This document shows positions 35,146 through 44,298 of a stretch of 64,000 bases of DNA, piece after piece. The stretch is from Nitrospinae bacterium CG11_big_fil_rev_8_21_14_0_20_45_15 (GTDB lineage: Bacteria; Nitrospinota; Nitrospinia; Nitrospinales; VA-1). Made by a program: the position numbers and the translations under genes. Location of the stretch: contig PCWG01000028.1 of the NCBI GenBank assembly GCA_002787235.1, positions 1 to 64,000 of the forward strand. Direction: 5' to 3'. The notes below the pieces were generated by a model. It was not told where the DNA came from, did no database searches, and saw only the letters and a list, made by a program, of their open reading frames with translations. Positions within the stretch are counted from its first letter, which is position 1. Every line of letters starts with the position of its first letter.

Positions 35146-36356
35146 GTCTGATTAAAGTTGACGAAGCACGAGAAATCATCCTGTCCAGAATCCAGTTTAT
35201 GGGAGCTGAGAAGATACCCCTCACAGAAACACTCGGAAGAGTTTTGTGCGAAGACATCATCGCGCGGCGCAACAACCCGCCCATGGACAACTCAGCGATG
35301 GATGGTTACGCTTTGATTGCAGAAGATGTCAAAACCGCAAGCCCGGAAAATCCCGTTATTTTGCAGGTCGTCGGCGAAGTCGCCGCCGGTTATACCGCGA
35401 CAGGCGAGCCTTTGAAGTCGGGTCAAGCCCTGCGCATCATGACGGGAGCCCCCATTCCGCCCGGCGCCAATGCCGTCATCATGCAGGAAGACACCGAACG
35501 CGATGGCGACCGATTGCTGGTCAAAGACATGGCAGAGGTGGACGAAAATATTCGTGAAGCCGGTGAGGATGTCAAAGTCGGTGAGTTGGTTGTTCCCAAG
35601 GGAACCGTCATTCGCCCTGCTCATATTGGCATGATGGCGACTGTGGGTCGCTCGCAAATTTTTGTCGGCCGTCGTCCGACTGTAGCCGTATTGTCCACAG
35701 GCGACGAAATCCTCGATTTGGATGACCAACCCGAAGGGCCCTGCATCTACAATAGCAACGGTTATATGCTGTCCGCGCAGATCCGTTCCGCAGGCGGCAT
35801 TCCTCATTATCTGGGCATCGCACGTGATACCGAAGAAGATTTGATGGAGAAATTTCGCTGGGCATTGCAATGCGATCTCATCGTTTCATCGGGTGGTGTT
35901 TCGGTTGGTGACTACGATCTCGTCAAAGCCAGCCTGAAAAAAATCGGGCAAGAGATGTTGTTCTGGAAGGTTGCGATGAAACCCGGCAAGCCTCTGGCGT
36001 TTGGACAAATCGGGGACACTCCGATTTTTGGACTCCCCGGTAATCCGGTATCCTCTTTCGTTTCATTCGAGCAATTTGTACGACCTTCGATTCGCAAGAT
36101 GACAGGTCGAGACGATTTGCTCAGCACATGCGTGCAGGCGAAACTCACTCATTCGGTCAGTAAAAAAGCCGGACGACAACATTTCCTGAGTGCCCGAACG
36201 GTTTGGGAAAAGGATGGCTACATCGTTACACCTGAGGGCGCGCAAGGTTCCGGCATACTGAAATCTGCCGCACAGGCCAACAGCCTCATGATTTTCCCTC
36301 TGGAAGCAACCGATCTGGCAGAAGGCGAACAAGTCACCGTTCAGCTTTTAGAATAA
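35142..36356 (+). CDS. moeA: Molybdopterin molybdenumtransferase
   Basis: A 404-residue MoeA inserting molybdate into adenylated molybdopterin. RNNPPMDNSAMDGYAL, IMTGAPIPPGANAVIMQED, VAVLSTGDEI, SSGGVSVGDYD, KVAMKPGKPLAFG and FGLPGNPVSS are all conserved, with the C-terminal domain after about residue 330. Length is typical. It overlaps the mobBA fusion by ATGA and is separated from the proteasomal ATPase by only 58 bases. Confidence 0.95.
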   Translation: MSLIKVDEAREIILSRIQFMGAEKIPLTETLGRVLCEDIIARRNNPPMDNSAMDGYALIAEDVKTASPENPVILQVVGEVAAGYTATGEPLKSGQALRIMTGAPIPPGANAVIMQEDTERDGDRLLVKDMAEVDENIREAGEDVKVGELVVPKGTVIRPAHIGMMATVGRSQIFVGRRPTVAVLSTGDEILDLDDQPEGPCIYNSNGYMLSAQIRSAGGIPHYLGIARDTEEDLMEKFRWALQCDLIVSSGGVSVGDYDLVKASLKKIGQEMLFWKVAMKPGKPLAFGQIGDTPIFGLPGNPVSSFVSFEQFVRPSIRKMTGRDDLLSTCVQAKLTHSVSKKAGRQHFLSARTVWEKDGYIVTPEGAQGSGILKSAAQANSLMIFPLEATDLAEGEQVTVQLLE

Positions 36357-36378
36357 GACGGGCTGTTCAAACACAAAC

Positions 36379-36397
36379 AAGCGCGAAGATTGCGCTT
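36379..36397 (+). other. Intercistronic hairpin between moeA and the proteasomal ATPase gene
   Basis: AAGCGC (36379-36384) pairs with GCGCTT (36392-36397) around a 7-base loop, followed by TAAAATAA. The stem is short and has no T tract, so an mRNA-processing or partial attenuation site is more likely than a full terminator. The AAGGG ribosome binding site of the next gene follows. Confidence 0.3.
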
Positions 36398-36414
36398 TAA
36401 AATAAGGGTTACCA

Positions 36415-38034
36415 ATGGGAGATCCCATTCACATTATAGAATTGATCGATCAGGTACTTGAGGAAACGGCAGATCGCCCGAACCTTCAGGAAAAAATATA
36501 CGACTTGCGCGACGCCTTGTATCAGGCTCAGCAAATCGCAGGACAATTTGAAGCGAAGATCAAAACGCTTGAAGAAGCCATCGACAAATTAAAATCACCC
36601 GCTCATCGGGTGGGTACCGTGCTGGGCAGGGGACAGGGTGAATTGTATCGCATCAATATCGGCGGTACGGAGTACCAGGCGCAAGTGGCTCCCGATGTAT
36701 TGGAAAAGGATGTTCTCGAACCCGGAGATCAGGTCGCTCTGAACGAGGGCTTCGTTGCCATTGCCAAACTGGATCAGGCGGGCAGTGGAGTGTTGTCACG
36801 CATCAGCACACGCCTTGCCGACGGTAGCTGGCTGGTCTCATCTGGCGGTACGACGGGATCGGAGACCATGGTGCAGGCACGGCCGGGACTCGATGTTTCT
36901 GCCCTGCGTGAAGGCGATGAGGTTTTACTGGACCCGAGTCAGAAAGTGATTCTGAACCGTTTGCCGAAACGCGAATCAAAATCTTTCGTGCAGGACGATT
37001 TTGTCCAAACGGATTGGACGCAAGTGGGCGGACAGGAAAAAGTGATCGAAGAAGTTCGCAAGGTCATCGAGTATCCCATCCTGCATAAAGAGCTCATCGC
37101 CGAGATGGAATTTCAACTGCCCAAAGGTTTTCTGTTTTATGGACCTCCCGGTTGCGGCAAAACCCTTATAGGCAAAGCCATCCTCACCGAGGTTATTAAA
37201 CGCATGGGAGAAGATTCCAATCGCACACTGGAGGGTCGATTCATCCACGTCAAAGGTCCAGAAATTCTGAACATGTGGTTGGGTGAGTCCGAACGCAAAG
37301 TCCGGGAAATTTTTGCCCGGGCCCGTGACTATAAAGAAAAAGGACACGTTCCCTTCATCTTTATTGATGAAGCCGAATCGGTTCTTGGAACGCGCCAGGC
37401 ATGGCGCGGAAACAATATTTCAAATACGCTCGTGCCGATGTTTTGCGCCGAGATGGACGGCATCGAATCACTCAACGACACCGTTGTGATTTTGGCCACC
37501 AATCGGCCCGATCTCATCGACCCCGCCATTTTGCGACCGGGGAGAATCGACCGCAAAGTCAAAGTGGGTCGACCCGACCGCGAGAGTTGCAAATCGATTT
37601 TGCGCGTTTACCTCAAAGAAACACTTCCGCGAGAGTTTGCAACCTTTGATGAAATGGCGGAGCCCTTCTTGGATCAACTGTTCAAAAAAACCAGCGATCA
37701 GGAAACACTGGTCATGACTTTGAAAAGTGGCGGATTCAAAAAACTGTATTGGAAGGATTTCATCTCGGGCGCGGTCATTGAAAGTATTGTCAAGCGCGCC
37801 AAAGAGAAGGCCGTTGAGCGAGCGATTGAAGGCGAAAAACTGGTCGTGCGTGTCGATGACTTGCTGGAATCCCTGAAGACAGAATTTACAGAGAGCCAGT
37901 TGTTGCCCGCAGAATCAAATATGGAAGACTGGCTGAGACTACTCGATGTGGACCCGCGTCACGTGGCCCGTGTGCGTCGTCCGAGTGAAAGCGATCAGGC
38001 CGCACAGTCTACCCTCAACCGGTCCATCATATGA
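36415..38034 (+). CDS. Proteasomal AAA+ ATPase (ARC/Mpa)
   Basis: A 539-residue ring ATPase that would recognise tagged proteins, unfold them and feed the proteasome. Residues about 20-62 form the N-terminal coiled coil that binds Pup-like tags. Residues about 64-185 hold two OB domains. The AAA module has Walker A GPPGCGKT (243-250), Walker B FIFIDEAES (314-322) and the arginine-finger region LRPGRIDRK. Family members usually end in a short motif with a penultimate tyrosine that docks in the alpha ring; this one ends LNRSII, with no tyrosine. It overlaps dop by four bases and has AAGGG upstream of the ATG. Confidence 0.93.
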   Translation: MGDPIHIIELIDQVLEETADRPNLQEKIYDLRDALYQAQQIAGQFEAKIKTLEEAIDKLKSPAHRVGTVLGRGQGELYRINIGGTEYQAQVAPDVLEKDVLEPGDQVALNEGFVAIAKLDQAGSGVLSRISTRLADGSWLVSSGGTTGSETMVQARPGLDVSALREGDEVLLDPSQKVILNRLPKRESKSFVQDDFVQTDWTQVGGQEKVIEEVRKVIEYPILHKELIAEMEFQLPKGFLFYGPPGCGKTLIGKAILTEVIKRMGEDSNRTLEGRFIHVKGPEILNMWLGESERKVREIFARARDYKEKGHVPFIFIDEAESVLGTRQAWRGNNISNTLVPMFCAEMDGIESLNDTVVILATNRPDLIDPAILRPGRIDRKVKVGRPDRESCKSILRVYLKETLPREFATFDEMAEPFLDQLFKKTSDQETLVMTLKSGGFKKLYWKDFISGAVIESIVKRAKEKAVERAIEGEKLVVRVDDLLESLKTEFTESQLLPAESNMEDWLRLLDVDPRHVARVRRPSESDQAAQSTLNRSII

Positions 38035-39506
38035 TCGAATTGCCGCCCTTGATGGGAATTGAAACCGAATATGGGATCATTCGCGAATCGGCGCAACATT
38101 CCGATCCCGTCGAAGAATCGATGGAATTGCTGAAACGTTGCGATGCGCCGAGTGTGTACGGGGCCTGGTCGTACGGTCGAGAAAACAGTCACCTCGATCT
38201 GCGTGGATTCCGCGTCGGCTCATTGGCGCAGGATGAAGAAGAAGACGCGTTCTGCGCAGAAGACCGCAAACGACCCTACAGTTATCTGGAAATGAAATGC
38301 GATCGGGTTCTGACCAATGGAGCCCGGTTTTATAACGACCACACCCATCCCGAATACAGCTCTCCCGAATGCAACGATCTGTTTCAGCTCGTCGCCCATG
38401 ATGTTGCGGGAGAGCATATCGTGGCCCGTGCCGCGAAATTGCGCAATCAGGATCTCGGGGGCTCGCATGTGCAGTTGTTCAAAAATAACACCGACTACAT
38501 CGGTCACAGTTATGGAACGCATGACAACTATCTCATTGCACGCGAAATTCCATTCGATGACATCGTCACCGCTCTGGTTCCCTTTCTAGTGACCCGACAA
38601 TTGTATGCAGGCGCAGGGAAGGTGGGTTATGAAGGCGGCGGTGTGCCGTTCCAGGGTTTGCAGTTATCGCAACGAGCGGATTTTGTAGAAACCGTATTGA
38701 GTATCGAAACCATGACTCAGCGGCCGATCATCAATACCCGTGACGAGCCGCACGCAAGCAGTAAGGACTACCGGAGATTGCATTTGATACTCGGCGACGC
38801 CAACATGTCGGCCTACGCTACTGCTCTTAAAGTCGGGACGACCCGGTTGGCGCTCGGTCTCATCGCCAGAGGTTCCGCACCCCTTTTCGAATTGGAAAAT
38901 CCCGTTGCTGACGTGCCCCGAATTTCACGCGATCCGCATGTACCGTTGAAGCAAACAAACGGGAAGACAATCAGCGCACTCGATATACAGTTTGCATATC
39001 TTGAGCAAGCGCAGAAAATCTGGTTGGGACACAATGAAGAATGCAACTGGGTGCTCAGCGAATGGAACCGGACTTTGAACGATTTTCAGCAAGATCCTGA
39101 AAAACTTTCCGACCGCATCGACTGGGCCATCAAGCAGAAACTGTATCGACAGTTCATGGAGGCTGAGAATATAGGCTGGGAAGACCCCTGGCTACAAAGC
39201 CTCGATCTGGAGTATCATAATCTGGATCCCGAACGCGGACTCTACAGAGCTCTGGAACAAGAAGGCCAGGTGCTGGAATTGTTCAAAGGGAGTGAAATCG
39301 AGTCGGCAATCGAAACACCACCCGTGGGAACCCGAGCCTGGATTCGTGGGCAGATGGTTAAATATTATGGCAACGACATACAATCCATCCACTGGACGGG
39401 GATCAAACTGAAGGACGGCAACGTTCTGGACTTGACCTCCGTGATCAAATCTGCTGAAGTAGATACGTGGATCAACGATAACAAGGAGCAATGGCAATGG
39501 AAATGA
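38031..39506 (+). CDS. dop: Dop-type deamidase/depupylase for the UBact tag
   Basis: A 491-residue protein of the Dop/PafA carboxylate-amine ligase fold. MGIETEYGI holds the catalytic glutamates. GARFYNDHTHPEYSSPEC matches Dop; PafA reads more like DDxxHLEYASPEC. RDEPHASSKDYRRLHLILGDANMS is also Dop-like. Dop converts the C-terminal Gln of a Pup-like protein to Glu and removes the tag from substrates. This agrees with the Gln-ending UBact encoded next. An insertion after GIETEYGI (about residues 17-50) corresponds to the Dop loop region. No second paralogue (PafA) is in the window. Confidence 0.9.
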   Translation: MIELPPLMGIETEYGIIRESAQHSDPVEESMELLKRCDAPSVYGAWSYGRENSHLDLRGFRVGSLAQDEEEDAFCAEDRKRPYSYLEMKCDRVLTNGARFYNDHTHPEYSSPECNDLFQLVAHDVAGEHIVARAAKLRNQDLGGSHVQLFKNNTDYIGHSYGTHDNYLIAREIPFDDIVTALVPFLVTRQLYAGAGKVGYEGGGVPFQGLQLSQRADFVETVLSIETMTQRPIINTRDEPHASSKDYRRLHLILGDANMSAYATALKVGTTRLALGLIARGSAPLFELENPVADVPRISRDPHVPLKQTNGKTISALDIQFAYLEQAQKIWLGHNEECNWVLSEWNRTLNDFQQDPEKLSDRIDWAIKQKLYRQFMEAENIGWEDPWLQSLDLEYHNLDPERGLYRALEQEGQVLELFKGSEIESAIETPPVGTRAWIRGQMVKYYGNDIQSIHWTGIKLKDGNVLDLTSVIKSAEVDTWINDNKEQWQWK

Positions 39507-39673
39507 ACGATCCCCTGCGTCGGGAAGAACGTGACGCACCGAAACCAGATAAATCCGATAGCGGACCGAAGTCACCCGATTCGGCTCGACCCGGACGCGA
39601 CAATATCCTCAAGCGCATGAAGCGTGTGGATCCAAAACAATCAGAAAACTACAAACAGCGCACCGGCCAATGA
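39497..39673 (+). CDS. UBact, a Pup-like ubiquitin-like protein modifier
   Basis: A 58-residue, highly charged and probably disordered protein. The C-terminal half (RPGRDNILKRMKRVDPKQ, then SENYKQRTGQ) carries the features of the UBact family described from several Gram-negative phyla, including the terminal R-T/S-G-E/Q. Ending in Gln means it must be deamidated by Dop before its glutamate can be linked to substrate lysines. The ATG at 39497 is eight bases after AAGGAG (39483-39488) and is preferred over the ATG at 39491, only two bases away, or 39503. It overlaps the dop stop and the proteasome beta start, placing it in one translational unit with them. Confidence 0.88.
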   Translation: MEMNDPLRREERDAPKPDKSDSGPKSPDSARPGRDNILKRMKRVDPKQSENYKQRTGQ

Positions 39674-40464
39674 TGGAACGAAAAGAAATGCCTCGCCCCT
39701 CCTGTGATTTTCTGGGATTACTGGAGCAGTCCGGCTATCGCTGGCGCGATAGAATACAAACCCACGCAGGTTCTCAGACTGTATTGACACAGGGAACCAC
39801 CGTCATGGCATTTCATTTTGATGGAGGCATCCTCATGGCAGGTGATCGCCGGGCAACAGCCGGGAACGCCATCATGTACGAACGTTGCGACAAAGTGATT
39901 CCCGTGGACGATTATTCACTCATGGCAATCGCAGGCGTGCCCGCAACGGCGTTTGAAATGGCACGCATCATGTCACATAATTTTGAATTTTTCCGACGCT
40001 CGCAATTACAATCCATGAGTGCCGAAGGCAAAGTAAGATCCCTTTCACGCCTGCTGAAAGACAACGCAGGCATGGCTTTGCAAGGTATCGGTGCTGTAAG
40101 CCCTATTTTTGCGACATACGACTTGCAAGCAAAGCGGCCCCTGATTTATTTTTACGATATATTGGGAGCCGAGTTTCAAATAAAAACACACACCGCTACC
40201 GGCTCAGGCTCTGGAATGATTCGTGGTATTTTCGAGCACGAAGACCTGTGGGGTGCGAAACCTTTGCGAGAAAGGAATCAGGACGAAGCCGCCCAGCTAG
40301 CGATCCGTCTCCTGCAAACCGCCGCACAATTCGATTCAGCTACAGGTAAAGCCAGACCCGAAGACGATATTTTCCCTACCATTGCCATAGTCTCAGAACA
40401 AGGTTACGAATTTCTGGATAGTGACCGCATACGAAAACTTTTTGAGCAGGCAATGAAGAGGTAG
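39670..40464 (+). CDS. prcB: 20S proteasome beta subunit
   Basis: A 264-residue Ntn-hydrolase. A propeptide of about 42 residues ends in QG, and T43 is the expected nucleophile after self-cleavage (GTTVMAF). MAGDRRAT supplies the active-site aspartate and ERCDKVIPV the lysine. SGSGM and RPEDD segments complete the fold. The mature protein (about 222 residues) would form the catalytic rings. Its start overlaps the UBact stop (ATGA). The alpha-subunit gene expected beside it is not found; 180 bases later an unrelated secreted protein begins. Either prcA lies elsewhere or the particle is assembled differently. Confidence 0.9.
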   Translation: MMERKEMPRPSCDFLGLLEQSGYRWRDRIQTHAGSQTVLTQGTTVMAFHFDGGILMAGDRRATAGNAIMYERCDKVIPVDDYSLMAIAGVPATAFEMARIMSHNFEFFRRSQLQSMSAEGKVRSLSRLLKDNAGMALQGIGAVSPIFATYDLQAKRPLIYFYDILGAEFQIKTHTATGSGSGMIRGIFEHEDLWGAKPLRERNQDEAAQLAIRLLQTAAQFDSATGKARPEDDIFPTIAIVSEQGYEFLDSDRIRKLFEQAMKR

Positions 40465-40644
40465 TTATCCGCATCAGAGAAAACATGCGTGAAACAGTGC
40501 AACGTGTTGCGCATTTGTTAAAGATTGTTCTAAGTTGCTTAAAATTTATCTTGATGATTCTTTGCGCCAGAAATATCGGATGGATGTTGATAAAGCCAAG
40601 TCAAAAATACTGACATTTTAAAATACATCGAATGTTGAATATAA

Positions 40645-42531
40645 ATGAAATCAAGATTTGACCCCATCGCAGAGTTCCTGAGAATAAATTTTAAATTCCT
40701 GACGCAGGTTTTCTCTGCGTACGCGATCCTGCCATTAATAGGGATTTTCTTTTTTTCTAGCTTGTCTCTTGCGCAGGAAAACGCGACGGTGGATAAGATA
40801 TCCGCTCAAATCGAATCCTTGTTCCCCTTGCTGGAAGGCTATGTGGTTTCTGTAGAAGGCGATAAACTTTTTCTGGATTTGAAGCAAGGTCAGAATATAT
40901 CCAAAGGGGATCATTTCAAATTGATTCGCTACGGTGAAGATATCATCCACCCTGTCAGTAAGGAAAAAATAGGACGCAAGGAAACCGATATGGGAGAGGT
41001 CGAAGTGATCGAGGTTCGACCCGACTTCACAATCGCCCGCGCGTTGACACCTGATACAGCGGTGCAAGTCGGCGATGGTGTTCGACTGCCATTCAAGCAA
41101 ATCACTCTTTTAGTAGCCCCGCCTCAGATCAACAGCCAAAAGAAAATTGATGCACAACAACTGCAAGCCAATCTACAGCAGAGCCTGGGAGAACGCGCCC
41201 GATTCAAGGTGCCCACGTTCGATCTGGGTTTGTGGATGCTGGAGAACGATCTTGATCTCGCAAGACTGCTCAATCCCGAAAGCCTTGCACGGTTGCAGAA
41301 AGATATTTCCGTCAACTTTATACTGGCCCCGGAAGTCAAGACGGTTAAGGGGAAAACAGTACTCGGCTATAACTTGTATTCAGCGGTTGACGGTGCCAGC
41401 AAGAAGAATGCGCGTCTGTTGGCAGAACGATTGCCGGAAGCGTCTGCAGCGGAGAATAACCGTGTCGCTTCAAACAAGCGTAGCAATAGGGAACAGCGTG
41501 ACGATGGCCCCTTTGAACTCATCACCAAACAGGAATTTAAATTTACGTTGGTAGATCTGGACGTAGGCGATGTCACGGGTGATGGTAAAAAAGAACTCAT
41601 CCTCATCAATGAAAATCGAGTGATGGTTTATCGTCTGCAAGAAGATGGAAAACTAAAGGGCATAGCCCAGTACAAGCCACGCGCAGATAATTTGGAATTT
41701 ATTTCCGTAGATGTGCTAGACCTCAATGGCAATGGCAAAGACGAGATTTTTGTTACTTGCAGGGAGGGTGATAGTCGTTTGGCATCTTTTGTTTTGGAAG
41801 TCAACGACAGACGATTTCAACCTATATGGAGCGATGTGAATAGGTACTTCCGCGTCATGCGTTCTTTTGGTGACGCTCCGGTTATGATGACACAAACTCC
41901 GGGATATCAGGATCCCTTCAACGGCCCGATAGAAACCGTTAAATTTGAAGGCGGGAAGTATCAAATCGGTCCAGCCTTAAAAATACCCGAGAAATATGGC
42001 GTGGAATTCATACTTTATGGATTCGCTCAAGGCGACTTCTCAAATAAAAAACAAGATGATACAATAACGCTTGACAAGGACTTTCATTTGAAGGTATATT
42101 CCGCGGACGGTCGTATAGTTTATAAGTCGGAGGAGTATTACGGGCAAGATCCACGTGTGATTGCTCTGGGGATTCACGAAGATGCTACCGGCCTTGTTCG
42201 CGAGGGTGAAACGGTAAAGTATAAGGGAAGAATCGGGTTGGTTCTGCATAACAAGGAACGTTTCATTGTTCTCCCCAAGAACCATATGATGGGAGGTTCC
42301 CTTTTTGACCGTTTGGTAATTGTGAATAGCAATAGCCTGGTGATCCAATCCATTGAAAGAGATGGCGTAGAAAGATATTTCGAGACCCGAAAGCAAAAAG
42401 GCTATCAGGCCTCGTATCAGATTGTTAAAGGGCAGGGGTTGGGTGATGTGGTGTATATCGGCTCTGTGGAAAAAGCCGGTCGGGGTACAGATGGAATCAG
42501 TTCAGTGGTTGTGTATAGCTGGAATAAGTGA
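40645..42531 (+). CDS. Secreted FG-GAP/VCBS-repeat protein
   Basis: A 628-residue protein with an N-terminal signal or anchor segment (hydrophobic at about 22-42, cleavage near SLA-Q). Residues about 55-150 form a beta domain resembling the FlgT C-terminal type (GYVVSVEGDKLFLDLKQGQNISKGDHFKL). Two calcium-binding FG-GAP loops follow: DVTGDGKKELIL and DLNGNGKDEIFVT at about 311-375. The rest is likely beta-propeller. A cell-envelope role is inferred. It occupies the place directly after prcB where prcA and pafA are often found in related clusters, but has no evident proteasome link. The gap before it shows no terminator. Confidence 0.7.
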   Translation: MKSRFDPIAEFLRINFKFLTQVFSAYAILPLIGIFFFSSLSLAQENATVDKISAQIESLFPLLEGYVVSVEGDKLFLDLKQGQNISKGDHFKLIRYGEDIIHPVSKEKIGRKETDMGEVEVIEVRPDFTIARALTPDTAVQVGDGVRLPFKQITLLVAPPQINSQKKIDAQQLQANLQQSLGERARFKVPTFDLGLWMLENDLDLARLLNPESLARLQKDISVNFILAPEVKTVKGKTVLGYNLYSAVDGASKKNARLLAERLPEASAAENNRVASNKRSNREQRDDGPFELITKQEFKFTLVDLDVGDVTGDGKKELILINENRVMVYRLQEDGKLKGIAQYKPRADNLEFISVDVLDLNGNGKDEIFVTCREGDSRLASFVLEVNDRRFQPIWSDVNRYFRVMRSFGDAPVMMTQTPGYQDPFNGPIETVKFEGGKYQIGPALKIPEKYGVEFILYGFAQGDFSNKKQDDTITLDKDFHLKVYSADGRIVYKSEEYYGQDPRVIALGIHEDATGLVREGETVKYKGRIGLVLHNKERFIVLPKNHMMGGSLFDRLVIVNSNSLVIQSIERDGVERYFETRKQKGYQASYQIVKGQGLGDVVYIGSVEKAGRGTDGISSVVVYSWNK

Positions 42532-42669
42532 GCGAATTCAGTGACTTTCCTGTCAAAATCATGTCAGATGGTATGAGTGGATTTGATGAATTAAATTGGG
42601 AAAGTGAGTGAGTTTGAAGGTTCGCCTGTCTAAAGGTGAATTTTTTTTAATGAAAGGGTAAGAATTTTG

Positions 42670-42699
42670 TTGATTTCTGCTTGCGGTTAAGGGTAGAAT
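42670..42699 (+). promoter_or_regulatory. Predicted promoter of the outer-membrane porin gene
   Basis: TTGATT (42670-42675) and TAGAAT (42694-42699) are 18 bases apart, giving a leader of about 100 bases. Moderate match only. Confidence 0.4.
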
Positions 42700-42806
42700 A
42701 ATCCCTAAAATTGATCTTTGTCCTTTTTAATCAAGGTTTTGTATAAAACGATTTTAGTAAAAACGAGTAGAATTTTAAAAGACCTATCTTCTTGGAGGAG
42801 ACGAGC

Positions 42807-44246
42807 ATGAGGAAAAACTTTTTACTGGTAGGGGCCATGTTGGTGGCCGGGACGTTCTTGGGTGCGGATGTAGCCAAGGCGGCAGATATTAAATTCAGTG
42901 GTTCGGCAATGGCGCGTTACGAAGCATTGGGTCGAGATTTCAATGACTCAACTGCGATTGACAGTCAAGTTGGTTCTCGTATTCGATTGAATGCTACGGC
43001 AAATATTGATGAGAAAACAAGCGCGTTCCTTCAATTGCAAAGTGCAGGTGTCTGGGGTGATACGGCGGCAACAACACCAACCAACGCAAACCCGAGTGGT
43101 TTGAATCGTGGTGGTGCGGCAGCAAGTGACGGACTGGCAGACGTTGGTTTCCATCAGGCCTATTTTACCTTGAAAAATTTCTATGAACTGCCCGTTGATG
43201 TTCAAGTGGGTCGTCAGGAAGTAATCTTGGACGGTCATCGATTGCTCGGTAACACCGTTTGGACTCTCGGTATGCAAGCGCACGACGCGATCCGAGTGAC
43301 TCATTCTGCCGGCGATCATACGTTAGCTTACGTTTGGAGTGCTGTTCAAGAGGGTGGTACGGATGCTGGTAACAATAAAACCGATTTCAGTGCTCATATC
43401 TTCTGGGGTAATTTCAAGGGTATTGGCGGCGGCGCATTGTCTCTCTATTACATCCTTGCTGATATCAATGACAACGTTTTGAATGCAGGTTCTACATTCA
43501 GTGATAATGATTTCCACACGGTAGGTTTTCGTCAAGCTGGTACCCTTGCAGGCTTCGATTACCGAGGTGAGTTCTACTACCAGTTCGGTGCTGCTGATGG
43601 TGCTGCTGCACAACAAACGATTAAAGCAGGTAGTTGGGATCGATCGGCATTCATGATCGGCGCACGAATTGGCAAGAAATTCGGCCCTTTGAGTGCAACC
43701 CTGTGGTATGACTATCTTTCTGGTACCGATGAGAAAGATATCGATAGTAACAAAGTGGGATCATTTGATACTGTGTTTGACACAGGTCATAAGTTTTACG
43801 GTTTGATGGATCGTTTTCTGACGATCGGTACAACTTCTCGAACTGCTGGTGGTAGCGTTCAGTCTGACAACGTCAAAGGTTTGGGTTTGCAGGACTATGC
43901 TTTGAAACTCGGTTACACCGTGAATTCACAGTGGACTGCAAAAGTAGATGCACATTCTTTCTACACAGCTGAAGATTCGTATACTGCGGCTGACACAGTC
44001 GGAGCAACTGGTGCGGTAGCAACGACATTGGCAAATGGAAAGAGCAATGACAACAAGAATCACTTGGGTGAGGAAGTTGACCTGACCGTGATCCATAAAT
44101 ACAGCGCAAGCACCAACATCGTTTTCGGATACTCGCATTTCTTTGCGGCTAGTCTCGGAAACGAATTGCTGGGTAATCTGTCTGCGACATCAACAGTCAA
44201 TGATGACGCTGATTGGGCATACATCATGATGGATGTTAAGTTCTAA
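42807..44246 (+). CDS. Outer-membrane beta-barrel porin, alginate-export type
   Basis: A 479-residue protein with a signal peptide (MRKNFLLVGAMLVAGTFLGADVAKA) cleaved before ADIKF. The rest is amphipathic beta strands with GSRIRLNATANID, FHQAYFTLKNFYELPVDVQVGRQEVILDGHRLLGN and a C-terminal strand ending in aromatic Phe (MMDVKF), a usual barrel-assembly signal. The pattern matches the alginate_exp (AlgE-like) domain, which in nitrite oxidisers and relatives is common among abundant porins. The substrate is unknown. GGAGGAG six bases before the ATG and a strong terminator suggest high expression. Confidence 0.82.
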   Translation: MRKNFLLVGAMLVAGTFLGADVAKAADIKFSGSAMARYEALGRDFNDSTAIDSQVGSRIRLNATANIDEKTSAFLQLQSAGVWGDTAATTPTNANPSGLNRGGAAASDGLADVGFHQAYFTLKNFYELPVDVQVGRQEVILDGHRLLGNTVWTLGMQAHDAIRVTHSAGDHTLAYVWSAVQEGGTDAGNNKTDFSAHIFWGNFKGIGGGALSLYYILADINDNVLNAGSTFSDNDFHTVGFRQAGTLAGFDYRGEFYYQFGAADGAAAQQTIKAGSWDRSAFMIGARIGKKFGPLSATLWYDYLSGTDEKDIDSNKVGSFDTVFDTGHKFYGLMDRFLTIGTTSRTAGGSVQSDNVKGLGLQDYALKLGYTVNSQWTAKVDAHSFYTAEDSYTAADTVGATGAVATTLANGKSNDNKNHLGEEVDLTVIHKYSASTNIVFGYSHFFAASLGNELLGNLSATSTVNDDADWAYIMMDVKF

Positions 44247-44264
44247 TCATAACAGGTAGAATTG

Positions 44265-44298
44265 AAACCCGGCGGGTTATCCCGCCGGGTTTTTTTTT
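44265..44298 (+). terminator. Strong intrinsic terminator after the porin gene
   Basis: ACCCGGCGGG (44267-44276) and CCCGCCGGGT (44281-44290) form a perfect GC-rich stem with a TTAT loop, followed by a run of T. This is a textbook Rho-independent terminator. Confidence 0.95.
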
